Positions 8,969 through 18,218 are shown, numbered from the stretch's first letter. The stretch is 64,000 nt of DNA from Mycobacterium sp. GA-1841 (GCF_001954135.1 NZ_MBEQ01000024.1:124001-188000), one strand, 5' to 3'. The notes: a model not told the origin generated them from the letters alone. Translations and numbers: made by a program.

Positions 8969-10497
8969 CGTGCGGCCCCCGGCTTGCCGAACTGCGCGGC
9001 GACGAACGCGCGGCCGAATTCCAGTAACAGGCCCTCGTCTTTGAACGACGGGCGGCTCTGGATGAGGACCGCGTTGCCACGGAACAACACGGTCAACAGA
9101 TTCCGGAGGGTCGCGGCGAGCCCACGCTGCGGATCAGGGAACGGTGCGTCGGGCTGATGGTTGTCCACCGCGAAGATGTCGATGATCTGTTCACGTTTCT
9201 CGTCACCCCACGCGAACCGCAGCAGGTCCCAGGTGACCAACAACCGGTCGTCGACCGCCGATACCAGTTTCGCGGTCACCCCGTGTCCGAGGTCGACCAT
9301 GCGAGGAGCGCTGAGCCGGGCAGCCGTGGTGTCGTAGAGCACCTGCCCCGGATAGGCGTCGAACGAGAACGGCAATTCACTGACGATGCTGTCCACCATG
9401 AGAGTGCGCGGCGCGGCGAGTTTGTCGAAGCGAGCATCACCGACGTCAGCCGTCATCCGTTGCCGTACCAGCCGTGCGTCGTCACCGTAGTATCGGGTCA
9501 CGCCGACCTCGGTGTGTTCGTCGGTGATCGACCAGCCCGGCGGAGCCACCAGCGGCCGGCCCGGCACCAGGTCGAACGGAGCGGTCCGGCTGATCTTGGT
9601 CGCGGTCGTGACGGCAGGCAACGGCATGAGCGCCAACGCGATACCCACCGCGAGCACCAGAGGTACTGCTGCCCAGATCTGGCGGGCAGCAAGAGGTTCG
9701 ACGAGCCTGGCGAACAATCCTTTCGTCTGATGCCGGCGCCTGCTGTATCCGTACCCGATCCCGAGGACCAAGACGAGCGATACCAGCGAGGGAATCATCT
9801 GATACGCGAACACTGGCGCGTCGCGAGCCACCACGGCCATGACGCCGACGATCACCAGTCCGAGCACGAGTGTGGCACCTGCCCCGAGAATCGCACTCCC
9901 GCGCGTGCGGCCGGTCGCAATCGCGGCCGCGGCCGCGGCGATCACCAGCGTCGCGACCGCCGCGGCGAACCTGCCGCCGCCCAGCAGGATGACCACCACC
10001 TGGTACGGCAGCGCCGAGGACAATCCGAACAGCAGCCATACCCAGCCGAACCGGGCCACCGGCCGTATCCCGAACAGCACCAGGGCACTGCTGAGGATGA
10101 ACACCCCCATCGCGAAGATGTCGAGGCGCAGCAGGTAGAAGAAATCCGAGTATCGCTGGAGCAGGACACCTTGGACCATGAGTGCCAGGCCCAGGCCGAT
10201 GATGCCGACGATCACATCCGTCTGCCGGTCGTGGATGGGCAATTCCGTGCGGCCCCGGTAATCGATTCCCAGCGCCGCCAGGCCGGCGGCCACCGGGACC
10301 ATCCACATGTATCCGATCAAGCCGCCGGCCAACGTGGTCTGCCACAGGATGACCAAGCTGTCCCAGAACGCCACGGCGGTGAGCGCGACGATCAGCGCCC
10401 ATCGAGCCGCCAGCCGAACCCCGTGGCTGAGCGAAAACCACCATTCGGCCAGCCGAGTCCACTCGCCGCGGATGCCCTGGGCCGTGGCCGTCGTCAC
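8965..10497 (-). CDS. Polytopic membrane protein of unknown function, paralogue B
   Basis: The 510-residue protein has about eight to ten transmembrane helices in the first two thirds, then a roughly 200-residue soluble C-terminal domain. It shares motifs all along its length with the gene at 12498-14054: ELPIHDRQTD followed by IVGIIGLG, RPVARFxWVWLL, then MVDSIVSxxPF, VLYDTTAARLS and FRGNAVL. The helical part plus a C-terminal PGWSITDEHTE region faintly recalls exosortase/EpsI fusions, but I cannot find the conserved exosortase Cys, so that name is not adopted. A GTG start at 10497 overlaps the upstream stop by 4 bases (GTGA) and is preferred to longer frames. It lies between the BcsB-like and GT2 genes, so a role in polymer assembly or export is likely. 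Confidence 0.72.
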   Translation of the reverse strand: MTTATAQGIRGEWTRLAEWWFSLSHGVRLAARWALIVALTAVAFWDSLVILWQTTLAGGLIGYMWMVPVAAGLAALGIDYRGRTELPIHDRQTDVIVGIIGLGLALMVQGVLLQRYSDFFYLLRLDIFAMGVFILSSALVLFGIRPVARFGWVWLLFGLSSALPYQVVVILLGGGRFAAAVATLVIAAAAAAIATGRTRGSAILGAGATLVLGLVIVGVMAVVARDAPVFAYQMIPSLVSLVLVLGIGYGYSRRRHQTKGLFARLVEPLAARQIWAAVPLVLAVGIALALMPLPAVTTATKISRTAPFDLVPGRPLVAPPGWSITDEHTEVGVTRYYGDDARLVRQRMTADVGDARFDKLAAPRTLMVDSIVSELPFSFDAYPGQVLYDTTAARLSAPRMVDLGHGVTAKLVSAVDDRLLVTWDLLRFAWGDEKREQIIDIFAVDNHQPDAPFPDPQRGLAATLRNLLTVLFRGNAVLIQSRPSFKDEGLLLEFGRAFVAAQFGKPGAAR

Positions 10498-12491
10498 GAC
10501 ATGCCCCGGGACCGCCCACGCCACGCAACCAATCCGGCACCGAGCGCCGCGAGCACAACGACGCCTGCGCCGACCCACAACCGAAGCGAGTTCCGGTGTG
10601 GTGCTGCAGATTCGGCCTGGGAAACCGATGTCGTGAGGGTGAACGGGTCGCGCCCCGGCATCGCGATCGCCGCGTTGCCGGAAAGCCCCGACCATCGGGC
10701 CGTGTCGGCGTCCAACCAGCCCAACAGCCGGTCCAACTCTGCGGGCGCACCGGTCGAGGAGGCGACCAGTACCGTCCGCCCGCCGGTGTACACGGTCTGC
10801 AGTGAGCCGAAACCGACCTTCGGATCCAGCGTCACCGTGGACGAACTACCCGATCCGTCGACGTTGTCGACAGTGATCACACCTTCGGCGTTCATCCGGA
10901 CCGGCAGGGCGATCCGTTCATCGTCGAAGCCGTCGGCGCTGATCAACAACGCGGGGTTGGCCGATGCGGCCGCGTCGGCCACGGTTCGCACCTCGGCGTC
11001 GAACGGTCGCGAGCTCAGGCGCTGTAGGCCGGTCAGGATCTGGACCGCCCGTCGCAGATTGTCCAGGCCTGAATCGATGCCGACCTCGATCCGTGGCATC
11101 ATCGCCTGGGGCAAGGACTGGAACCCTTGCGGTAGCGGCGGTTTCGCTTCCTTGCTCTCCACCGGCGTCTCGCCGTCGATCGTCAGCGTGATCGGTTGGA
11201 ATTCACCGCACCGGCCGGTGTTGCCGGCGGCGTCGATCGCGATGTCGACGTTGGTGTAACGCTGCAGGCGGGAGTTCGGCACGTCGATCCATCGATCGAT
11301 CACGCCGGACGCCTCGGTCGGCCAGCGGTCGATGGTCTGACCGCCGATGCTCACCACCACCTGGCCCGCGATGCCGGCCGGAAGCGGGGTGTAGGAGCCC
11401 TGCAGATGAACGCGCACGTCCTGGACCGCGCGCCCCAGTCGCGTCTGGTCCAGAGGAACCGTGACCCTGGGGTTGACCAACGCGGTGGCGTTGACCCCGG
11501 GCTGACCGAGCTGACGGATCGTCGTGTGGTCGGCGGCAAGAGCCGGCGTGCTGGACAACGGCCCCACCACCGCCTTCGATTCCACGGCGAGTTGCGAGAT
11601 GTCACTGGACAGTAACCGCGCCTGGTTGGTGACCTCGCCCGGCGGCCCCGAGATGAGCAACGCCGGAACGGCATTGGGCCCCGCCAAACTCAGCCCCGGT
11701 GCCTGCCCCTCACGCACGATGACCTGGCGTTCCAGCGGCTGCGGTGGCGCGACCGGGCCGGCGCCGACCTCGAGGACATCGACCGCGGGACGCTGAAGCC
11801 CGTACCGCGCCACCACGGCCGTGGCAACCCGAATGGCCGCGTCGGCTTCGGACCGCGAAGGATTCGGCGGGACGAATACGGTGAGCTTGTCCAACACCGG
11901 TGGCAGGAAGTCCGCGATCACGGTCGGCGGCAATTCCACGCCGCTGAAGCGAACACCGGCGTTGGCCAGGCGCAGGGGGTTCGTCGAGTCATACGCGCAG
12001 TAACCGTCCGGCATCGTCAGGTAACTGTTCAACTGCACGGTCACCGCGTTGTCCACGATCCGGGCTCCGGCCAGCGGGAGCACGACCGGCGCCTGATCGG
12101 CCGGCAATGGTGTGCGCGACAGGAGCCGCTGCCCCTGGGTCACCTCGATGGTGCCGCCCTGGGTATTGACCGGAACCTGCACTGTGGCAGTCAACTCCGC
12201 GGGGGCGAGCCCGCGCGGCACCGGGATGGTGAGGGTTTGCGATCCCTGGATCCCGTAGAACGCGATGTCCGCGTTGACACCCAGGGTGCGCAAATCGAGT
12301 GTGGGAGAACTGACCAGCGATGATTGTTCTTCTGGCGCGGCCACAGCAACACCGGGCAACACCGTTCCGACGACGACGGCGGCGGCGGCGGCGACCACCG
12401 GCAGGATTCGTGCGGTCATCTGTCGGAGCCTAGGCCGCATCACCTGCGGGTACCCGGCTTCGCCGAAAAATTCATGCGTATCGCTGGCCAT
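10494..12491 (-). CDS. BcsB-like exported subunit (cellulose synthase regulatory subunit family)
   Basis: The 665-residue protein has an N-terminal hydrophobic signal (about residues 27-50, ending VAVAAPEE), a long extracytoplasmic beta-rich region and one C-terminal helix (about 636-656, WVGAGVVVLAALGAGLVAW) followed by basic residues. Elements such as DIAFYGIQGSQTLTIPVP, the repeated jelly-roll-like segments and LPPVLDKLTVFVPPNPSRSE fit the bacterial cellulose synthase subunit B family, which guides the nascent glucan across the cell wall and activates the synthase. It starts 6 bases after the previous gene and overlaps the next by 4. Alternative starts at Met18 or Met25 would still leave the signal peptide. 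The BcsB relationship is a family-level inference. Confidence 0.75.
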   Translation of the reverse strand: MASDTHEFFGEAGYPQVMRPRLRQMTARILPVVAAAAAVVVGTVLPGVAVAAPEEQSSLVSSPTLDLRTLGVNADIAFYGIQGSQTLTIPVPRGLAPAELTATVQVPVNTQGGTIEVTQGQRLLSRTPLPADQAPVVLPLAGARIVDNAVTVQLNSYLTMPDGYCAYDSTNPLRLANAGVRFSGVELPPTVIADFLPPVLDKLTVFVPPNPSRSEADAAIRVATAVVARYGLQRPAVDVLEVGAGPVAPPQPLERQVIVREGQAPGLSLAGPNAVPALLISGPPGEVTNQARLLSSDISQLAVESKAVVGPLSSTPALAADHTTIRQLGQPGVNATALVNPRVTVPLDQTRLGRAVQDVRVHLQGSYTPLPAGIAGQVVVSIGGQTIDRWPTEASGVIDRWIDVPNSRLQRYTNVDIAIDAAGNTGRCGEFQPITLTIDGETPVESKEAKPPLPQGFQSLPQAMMPRIEVGIDSGLDNLRRAVQILTGLQRLSSRPFDAEVRTVADAAASANPALLISADGFDDERIALPVRMNAEGVITVDNVDGSGSSSTVTLDPKVGFGSLQTVYTGGRTVLVASSTGAPAELDRLLGWLDADTARWSGLSGNAAIAMPGRDPFTLTTSVSQAESAAPHRNSLRLWVGAGVVVLAALGAGLVAWRGRSRGMS

Positions 12492-12497
12492 CGCTGT

Positions 12498-14054
12498 TCA
12501 CTTTCTCGGTGTCGAGGAGGCTGTTTCACCCGCAGCGGGTGAGGCGCCTGCGGGAAACTGGGCAGCTACGAGCCCACGACCGAATCTGGTCAGGAGTTCT
12601 TCGTCCTTGAAGACCCCGGCACCCGCATCAAGCACCGCGTTACCGCGGAACAGCAACGTGATCAGGGTGCGAAGATTCGAGGCGATACTGATCGACGGGG
12701 TCGGGAACGGTGCGTCGGCATCGTGGTTGTCCACCGCCAGGATGGTGACCCGCTGCGCCAATCTGGAATCACCCCACGCGAATTGCAGTGAATTCCAGGT
12801 GACCAACAAATCGTCGTCGACCACCGACAACAGCAGGCCGTCCACCCCGAAACCCAGGTCGATGTGACGCAGCCTGCTCAACCGCACGCTGGTCAGGCCG
12901 TAGAGCACCCGGGCCGGATACACCCCGAACGTGAACGGACGCCGACTCACGATACTGTCGACCACCACGGTTCTGGGGCGGGATGACTTGTCCCAACGCG
13001 GGTTTCCGAAATCGGCCAGCATCTGCTGACGAACCAGCACCGCGTTGTCACCGTAGAGACGATTGACCGGATGGTCCTCGCGGGCGGTCTCCGACCAACC
13101 CCGCGGCGCGGTCAGCGCGGAATCGAATGTCAGAGCGACCGGGCTCGGCCGGCTGATCGGGGCCGTGGTCACCACGGTGGGCAACGGACACATCGACAAG
13201 GCCACCGCAGCGGCCGTCACCAACGGAACGCCGGCCCACACCTGTTTGGCCGCAAGCGGTTCGAATTTGCGGTCGAGGAGACGTTTCGGACTCCCCCGGC
13301 GTGAGCGCAGATACAAGGTAACACCCACCAGGCAGATCGCCGACAAAGCCGGCAGCTGCTGGAAGGCCAACAGTGGCAGGTCGGGCGCCAGCTGGCTCAT
13401 GGCGATCAGCACGGCGAAACCCACCACCCAGGCACCGAGCGAGCCGATCACCCCTCGCCGGAAGGTGCGCCCGACGGCGATGCCGGTACCGACAGCCGCG
13501 ATGAGCAACGTCGCCGCGCCGGCCGCGAACTTACCGCCAGCGAGCAACACCACCGTCAAGTAGTACGGCAAGGAGAAAACCATCGCCGAGAGCAGCCATA
13601 CCCAGAAAAACCGCGCCACCGGGCGGAGGCCGAAAAGCACTATGCAACAGCACAACACGAACAGCCAGGCGGCGACCAGATCCAACCGCAGCAGGTGGAA
13701 GTACAAAGCGTAGCGGTCCAGCAGCGCGGCCTGGATCATCAGCGCGAAACCCAAACCGATGATGCCGACGATGATGTCGGTCTGCCGGTCATGAATGGGC
13801 AGCTCGGTGCGGTTGCGCCGCGCTACTCCCAATGCCACCAGTGTGGCGGCCACCGGGACTGTCCAGACGTATCCGCCGATGCCGCCTTCCACCGTCGTGA
13901 TGACCAGGCTCGCGAAGCTGTCGTAGAAAGCGAACGCCGTCAGACCGACGATCAGGACCCACCGGATGACGAGCCGAAAAGTGGGATGGACGTCGTAGTA
14001 CCAGGTGAGAAATGCTGCCAGCCCAGACGGTGCGGACGACGACGTGGCAGTCAT
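12498..14054 (-). CDS. Polytopic membrane protein of unknown function, paralogue A
   Basis: This is the first gene of the five-gene cluster, 518 residues, with about eight helices then a soluble C-terminal domain. It is clearly paralogous to the protein at 8965-10497 (shared ELPIHDRQTDIIVGIIGLG-like loop, RPVARFFWVWLL, VVDSIVSRRPF, FRGNAVLDAG and a C-terminal RFGRGLVAAQF). The two copies flank the BcsB-like gene. The ATG at 14054 gives the natural N-terminus MTATSSSAPSG; longer frames add an implausible basic leader. No catalytic motif is recognised. Duplication and retention of both copies suggest a hetero-oligomer or two successive steps. A candidate promoter lies directly upstream. Confidence 0.7.
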   Translation of the reverse strand: MTATSSSAPSGLAAFLTWYYDVHPTFRLVIRWVLIVGLTAFAFYDSFASLVITTVEGGIGGYVWTVPVAATLVALGVARRNRTELPIHDRQTDIIVGIIGLGFALMIQAALLDRYALYFHLLRLDLVAAWLFVLCCCIVLFGLRPVARFFWVWLLSAMVFSLPYYLTVVLLAGGKFAAGAATLLIAAVGTGIAVGRTFRRGVIGSLGAWVVGFAVLIAMSQLAPDLPLLAFQQLPALSAICLVGVTLYLRSRRGSPKRLLDRKFEPLAAKQVWAGVPLVTAAAVALSMCPLPTVVTTAPISRPSPVALTFDSALTAPRGWSETAREDHPVNRLYGDNAVLVRQQMLADFGNPRWDKSSRPRTVVVDSIVSRRPFTFGVYPARVLYGLTSVRLSRLRHIDLGFGVDGLLLSVVDDDLLVTWNSLQFAWGDSRLAQRVTILAVDNHDADAPFPTPSISIASNLRTLITLLFRGNAVLDAGAGVFKDEELLTRFGRGLVAAQFPAGASPAAGETASSTPRK

Positions 14055-14433
14055 CCGACCTAGATACCCCGCACCGTCGCTAACGTCACAGTTAATAACC
14101 CGACGTGGTGCCCACCGCTCGAAAACGACCGAATAGCACGCCATACCTGCGCCGTCATGAGCGTGATGGTATGGGACGGCCACTGGCGAGCAAACCCATA
14201 TTTGCATTCACCGCGCAAATTGAACGCCGGTCGGCGGATGTGGCAAATCAAGCCCACCCGATGCCAGGCGGGTTCCCGACGACTTTCCGACGCCCAGCCA
14301 GAATCAGCGAATCTCGCCCTCGCCCCAGCGCCGAATTCGACACACCCCGAGCAGCAGGCCACACGCTCGTCCGCCGATGAGGCTGCAGGTGCTACCCGTC
14401 GACGACGTCACGGATCCCTCACCGCCGCGGCCC
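14055..14433. other. Intergenic region without a recognised gene
   Basis: These 379 bases separate the rskA stop from the exopolysaccharide cluster. Besides the candidate promoter next to 14054 I see only a short inverted repeat, ATTTGC (14200-14205) and GCAAAT (14215-14220), which may be a protein-binding site. No convincing coding frame or strong terminator is visible. Confidence 0.6.
14061..14090 (-). promoter_or_regulatory. Candidate promoter of the GT2/BcsB-like cluster
   Basis: On the minus strand TGTGAC (14090-14085) and TATCTA (14066-14061) are 18 bases apart, a fair match to the housekeeping mycobacterial sigma pattern. The -10 ends 6 bases before the ATG at 14054, so a leaderless transcript is possible. 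This is a by-eye assignment with no other support. Confidence 0.35.
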
Positions 14434-15120
14434 TCACGTCAACGAAAGCCGGCCCACCATCTCCCCCGTCGGCTGCGGCGACCCGCCCTCGGGTTCCATT
14501 GTGAACGCCAACGCGATCGAATCCCCGAGATCGCGCACCATGGCGGTGGTCGAGGGTGTGATGGCACCCATCGTCCCCGCCGACGCCGGTCCCTGATCGG
14601 TCATCAGCCACATCTGATAGACCATCCCGGGCGGTGGAGGAGTCGCGTCGTTCATCACCACGACACCGGTCCGCTCGTCGCGCGAGTACACGAACGTCGC
14701 GGTGCCGCCGGCGCTGAGCTGTCCGGCCGCAGTGCGGACATCGCCGGCCGCTATCACCTGTTCGGCGGTGGTCGGCACGCTCGCCGGGCGCAGGGCGAGC
14801 CCCGCCCCGAAGCCGGCTGCGGCGACCACCACCGCGGCGGCGGCCGCCGGCAACCCTGTGCGCCAACGGGAACGGCCACGGTGTGGCTCGCGGGAAACCG
14901 CGAGTGCCTGCTCACGCAGGGACGCCGGTGGGGTCACGGCCCCCGTCGACGACACCATCGCCATCGCCTCGCGCACCGCACGCACCTCGGCGCGGAATGC
15001 CTCGGCGGTCTCGGCAGGCGCCTCGGCCAGCCGCCGTTCGATGTCGGCGCACTCGGTGTCCGAAACCGCGTCCAACGCATATGCCGTCGCCATATCCGGC
15101 AACTCGAAATCTCCTGTCAT
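14434..15120 (-). CDS. rskA: Anti-sigma-K factor RskA
   Basis: The 228-residue membrane protein has an N-terminal cytoplasmic sigma-binding domain (MATAYALDAVSDTECADIE), one transmembrane segment (about residues 88-108, LPAAAAAVVVAAAGFGAGLAL) and an extracytoplasmic domain containing PPPGMVYQMWLMTD and a C-terminal SLT. This matches RskA, which holds SigK at the membrane until regulated proteolysis releases it. The start codon overlaps the sigK stop (ATGA at 15117-15120), the usual coupling of an ECF sigma with its antagonist. No frameshift or truncation is visible, so regulated control should be intact, unlike the weakened RskA known from M. bovis. Confidence 0.92.
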   Translation of the reverse strand: MTGDFELPDMATAYALDAVSDTECADIERRLAEAPAETAEAFRAEVRAVREAMAMVSSTGAVTPPASLREQALAVSREPHRGRSRWRTGLPAAAAAVVVAAAGFGAGLALRPASVPTTAEQVIAAGDVRTAAGQLSAGGTATFVYSRDERTGVVVMNDATPPPPGMVYQMWLMTDQGPASAGTMGAITPSTTAMVRDLGDSIALAFTMEPEGGSPQPTGEMVGRLSLT

Positions 15121-15680
15121 GTCACCCCCAGACAGTCACGGAGCCTGCGCAGGCCGTCGCGCATCCGGGTCTTGACCGTGCCCAGACTCGTCGACAACCG
15201 TTCGGACACCTGCGGGTAGGTCAGACCGTCGTAGTAGGCCAGCTCGATGGCCTGCCGCTGCAAATCGGTCAGCGATCCCAGACAATCGGCCACCTGCCGT
15301 CGCTCGTCGGAGTGGATCGCCGAGTCGGCGACCACATCACGATTCCGTTCGGTGCTCACCGCGACGTAATGCGCCTCGCGCCGACTGGCGGCCGCCTCGG
15401 ACCGCACCCGATCCACCGCACGGCGATGGGCCAACGTCATCAGCCACGCCAGCGCCGACCCCTGCTGCGGCTCGTAGTCGGCGGCACGCCGCCACACCTG
15501 GGCGTAGACGTCCTGCGTCGTCTCCTCGCTGTAACCAGGATCGCGCAGAATGCGCAGGATCAATCCGTACACCCGGGCGCTGGTGGCGTCGTACAACCCG
15601 GCGAACGCCTCGGCGTCGCCGCGGGCGACCCGGCGCAGCTGAGCGTCGAGGACATTGCTGACGTCCGGCATACGTGCCAT
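15117..15680 (-). CDS. sigK: ECF sigma factor SigK
   Basis: With the ATG at 15680 the protein is 187 residues, the same as M. tuberculosis SigK. Region 2 (FAGLYDATSARVYGL, then GYSEETTQDVYAQVW) and region 4 (LTDLQRQAIELAYYDGLTY, followed by LGTVKTRMRDGLRRLRDCL) are clear, as is the SALAWLMTLAHRRAVDRVR segment. SigK directs transcription of the MPT70/MPT83/DipZ antigens. Here it lies 42 bases downstream of dipZ on the same strand and overlaps rskA, so it is probably cotranscribed with both. A second ATG at 15671 and a longer frame from 15716 are possible starts. I see no SigK-type promoter directly in front of sigK; expression probably comes from the dipZ promoter. Confidence 0.93.
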   Translation of the reverse strand: MARMPDVSNVLDAQLRRVARGDAEAFAGLYDATSARVYGLILRILRDPGYSEETTQDVYAQVWRRAADYEPQQGSALAWLMTLAHRRAVDRVRSEAAASRREAHYVAVSTERNRDVVADSAIHSDERRQVADCLGSLTDLQRQAIELAYYDGLTYPQVSERLSTSLGTVKTRMRDGLRRLRDCLGVT

Positions 15681-15722
15681 TGACCCGTAGCCTAGCGTCA
15701 AGCCGACACTGTCCATCGCCGG

Positions 15723-17438
15723 TCAGCCATACGTGAACGAGAAGGCCTGCAGCCCTTGGCTCAACCGGACTTCGATCTCGCCACGATGCACGTCGCGGTC
15801 ACTGACGATCTGCCGCAGGGTGGGCGGGCCGCCGACCGGCACGGTCGTGGCCTCCCCGCCCCGCAGCACGGTCACGGTGCCGGTACCTCCCACGACGAGA
15901 TAGACGTTCTTGGCCCGGTAGTCGAGCTTGATGGCCGAATCGACGCCTCGGGCGGTCGCGCCCTGATAGTCCAGGCGCCAGGACCCGTGGAGGGCGAACG
16001 AGTCCGCAGGCAGGCTCGCGGGATATTCGAACCTGGCGTCACCCTCGTCGTACGTACCGCCGCCGGCGTAGTTGATGTCCTTGCCCACACTCAGATAGGT
16101 CTCCGGGGTGAGGACCGACGTCGGCGTGATGTCCGGCGCGTTCACCGGCGCCGGCAAGGCGGTGCCGTTGGCGTCCACGAGCAACTCGCGGATCAACCGT
16201 TCGGTCACGTCGTAGCCGCCCTCGCCGAATTTCACGTGCCGCACAACACCGTTCGCGTCGATCAGGTACTCGGCCGGCCAGTACCTGTTCTCGTAGTTCG
16301 TCCACGTGGAGTACGAATTGTCCAGGGCGACCGGGTAGGTGATGCCCAGGTCGGCCGCACCATCGGCCACGTTGCCGGGCACCCGCTCGAACGCGTATTC
16401 CGGCGTGTGCACCCCGATCACGGCGAGGCCGGATTCCTTGTAACGGTCGTACCAGTCGACGACGTGGGGGATCGCGCGTTGGCAGTTGATGCACGAGTAG
16501 GCCCAGAAGTCGATCAGTACCACTTTGCCGCGCAGCGATTTCAGGTCGACGGGTGCTCCGCCGGGCGTATTGAGCCATTGACCGATTCCGGTGATCTCCG
16601 GTGCCGGACCACAGTTCTGCAGTTCCTCGGCCCCGTCGGCGCATTGCGACAACGCTTTACCGCCGGTCGGGCTCAGCCGGCCGGCCACCTCGCCGGCGGT
16701 GGCCACCCGGTCCTGCAGTCCGCGGGTGTAATCCGGGATCGCCCGCTGCAGCTTCGCCGGTACATTGGCGGCCAGCGCCACCGCGAACGCCAGCATCACC
16801 ACCCCACCGACCAGCCGGATCTTTCGTTGCTGACGACGAAACGCGTTGACCCGCTCGGTAATCCGACGCCCGGCGAGCGCGAAGGCGAGTAGCGGCAGCG
16901 CGGCGCCGAGGGCGAACGACAGGGTCAGTACGACGGTGCCCGCGCCGATCGAACCGGTTGCGCCGGCGACGACGATCGCCGCAAGCACCGGACCCGCGCA
17001 CGGCACATAGAGCACACCGAGTGCCAGCCCCAAGCCGAAACCGCCCCTCCCAGAACCGAACTGCTTCTGCGGTATCCAGCTGAACGGCTTCTCCAGCAGC
17101 TGCTCGACGCGCGGGAAGATCAGCCCGAGACCGATCAGCGTCAGTGCCACCAGGCCCGCCCAACGCAGCGCGTCCTGAGGCAGACGCAACACCTGCAGCA
17201 GGGCCGAGCCGGCCAACGTCACGACGCTGAAGCTCAGCACCAGCCCGGCGATCACCAGATAGGGACGCAGAGTGTCGGCCAATGTCGGTTTTGCCGCAAC
17301 GATCGTCGCGCCGTCCGACTCGGTGACACGAGCACTCTGCGCACCGGAGAAGAAGATGACGGGCAGTACCGGCAGGATGCACGGCGAGATGCCGGTGATG
17401 AGGCCGCCGAGAAATCCGATGAGCACCAACGTGTACAT
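15723..17438 (-). CDS. dipZ: DipZ: CcdA-type membrane domain fused to a thioredoxin-like domain
   Basis: The 571-residue protein has an N-terminal CcdA domain of six helices ([12 protein letters not shown], then [19 protein letters not shown] with the conserved Cys), an extracytoplasmic thioredoxin/AhpC-like domain with the redox motif CINC ([13 protein letters not shown]) and a C-terminal beta domain ([15 protein letters not shown]). It carries reducing equivalents across the membrane for extracytoplasmic thiols. The usual longer start is rejected: a SigK-type -10 lies at 17451-17445, inside any longer frame, and the ATG at 17438 follows it by 6 bases, so the mRNA is probably leaderless. It heads the dipZ-sigK-rskA transcription unit and diverges from the MPT83-like gene. 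Confidence 0.92.
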   Translation of the reverse strand: MYTLVLIGFLGGLITGISPCILPVLPVIFFSGAQSARVTESDGATIVAAKPTLADTLRPYLVIAGLVLSFSVVTLAGSALLQVLRLPQDALRWAGLVALTLIGLGLIFPRVEQLLEKPFSWIPQKQFGSGRGGFGLGLALGVLYVPCAGPVLAAIVVAGATGSIGAGTVVLTLSFALGAALPLLAFALAGRRITERVNAFRRQQRKIRLVGGVVMLAFAVALAANVPAKLQRAIPDYTRGLQDRVATAGEVAGRLSPTGGKALSQCADGAEELQNCGPAPEITGIGQWLNTPGGAPVDLKSLRGKVVLIDFWAYSCINCQRAIPHVVDWYDRYKESGLAVIGVHTPEYAFERVPGNVADGAADLGITYPVALDNSYSTWTNYENRYWPAEYLIDANGVVRHVKFGEGGYDVTERLIRELLVDANGTALPAPVNAPDITPTSVLTPETYLSVGKDINYAGGGTYDEGDARFEYPASLPADSFALHGSWRLDYQGATARGVDSAIKLDYRAKNVYLVVGGTGTVTVLRGGEATTVPVGGPPTLRQIVSDRDVHRGEIEVRLSQGLQAFSFTYG

Positions 17439-17444
17439 GATCGG

Positions 17445-17472
17445 TATTCGGTGCCGACGAACCATCGGATTG
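17445..17472 (-). promoter_or_regulatory. SigK-type promoter of dipZ-sigK-rskA
   Basis: On the minus strand CAATCC (17472-17467) is followed after 15 bases by CCGAATA (17451-17445). The M. tuberculosis SigK promoter motif is CCATCC with CCGAATA, so this has one mismatch in the -35. The start point predicted 6-7 bases downstream coincides with the dipZ ATG at 17438, giving a leaderless message. Confidence 0.75.
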
Positions 17473-17486
17473 GTCCGGATCCGAAC

Positions 17487-17514
17487 CCATCCGCGCCGAC
17501 CCCCGCTCCGAATA
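17487..17514 (+). promoter_or_regulatory. SigK-type promoter of the MPT83-like gene
   Basis: CCATCC (17487-17492) and CCGAATA (17508-17514) are separated by 15 bases, both hexamer/heptamer exact to the published SigK motif. Transcription should start near 17521, leaving about 50 bases of leader with a GGGAG ribosome site before the ATG at 17571. It is divergent from, and equally spaced with, the dipZ promoter. Confidence 0.82.
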
Positions 17515-17570
17515 CCCACTGACCGAGAAAGTGACGACGGTCACCGTCAATACCGGATAGGGAGTCGGAA

Positions 17571-18218
17571 ATGTTGAACCTTCAGTACAAGGCGGGAGCG
17601 GCGGCGGCGATGGCAGCCGCGGCGATGTTCATGCTGCCCGCCTGCGCGAATGACACCGCACAATCCGCGCCGGAGACACCGGAGACCACCAGCGCGCCCG
17701 CGGCGCCGATGGCCGGAGACCCGGCATCAGACCTGGTCGGCCCGGGCTGCTCGTCCTACGCGGAAAAGGTGCCGACCGGCCCCGGGTCGGTGGCCGGTAT
17801 GGCGCAGGACCCGGTCACCGTGGCCGCCTCCCACAACCCGATGTTGACGACGCTGACCGCCGCGCTGTCGGGCAAGCTGAACCCGAACGTGAATCTCGTG
17901 GACACCCTCAACGGTGGTGAGTTCACCGTGTTCGCCCCGACCGACGACGCGTTCGCCAAGATCGACCCGGCCACCATCGACATGCTCAAGACAGATTCGG
18001 CGATGCTGACGAACATCCTCACGTATCACGTGGTTCCGGGTCAGGCCAGCCCGGCCAAGGTCGTCGGCACCCACCCCACCGTCCAGGGCGCGTCGGTGAC
18101 GGTGACCGGCTCGGGGGACGCACTGAAAGTCAATGACGCCTCGGTGGTGTGCGGCGGGGTGCACACCGCCAACGCCACCGTGTACCTCATCGACACGGTG
18201 CTCATGCCGCCGGCCTGA
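17571..18218 (+). CDS. mpt83: MPT83/MPT70-like fasciclin-domain lipoprotein
   Basis: The 215-residue protein has signal peptide and lipobox LPAC (Cys about residue 25), an Ala/Pro/Thr-rich linker and one FAS1 domain (about residues 78-213: [46 protein letters not shown], then [11 protein letters not shown]). MPT83 is the surface lipoprotein and MPT70 the secreted form; the lipobox favours the MPT83 type. FAS1 domains mediate adhesion. There is only one copy here rather than the mpt70-mpt83 pair of the tuberculosis complex. It is driven by a SigK-type promoter and ends at a strong bidirectional terminator before the convergent S10 operon. Confidence 0.9.
   Translation: MLNLQYKAGAAAAMAAAAMFMLPACANDTAQSAPETPETTSAPAAPMAGDPASDLVGPGCSSYAEKVPTGPGSVAGMAQDPVTVAASHNPMLTTLTAALSGKLNPNVNLVDTLNGGEFTVFAPTDDAFAKIDPATIDMLKTDSAMLTNILTYHVVPGQASPAKVVGTHPTVQGASVTVTGSGDALKVNDASVVCGGVHTANATVYLIDTVLMPPA

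Noticed and set aside
9157..11259. Plus-strand open frame of 700 codons
   Set aside because: It is antisense to the membrane paralogue B and the BcsB-like gene, which have clear helices, coupling overlaps and a signal peptide.
8965..14054. Naming the two membrane paralogues as exosortases
   Set aside because: The helical N-terminal part and EpsI-like C-terminal part are suggestive, but I do not see the conserved Cys and Arg/His of exosortases and no PEP-CTERM-like substrates in the window, so they are left as unknown.
14129..14135. CCGAATA, a SigK-type -10, upstream of nothing on the plus strand
   Set aside because: No CCATCC lies at the 15-base spacing seen in the true pair, and no plus-strand gene follows.
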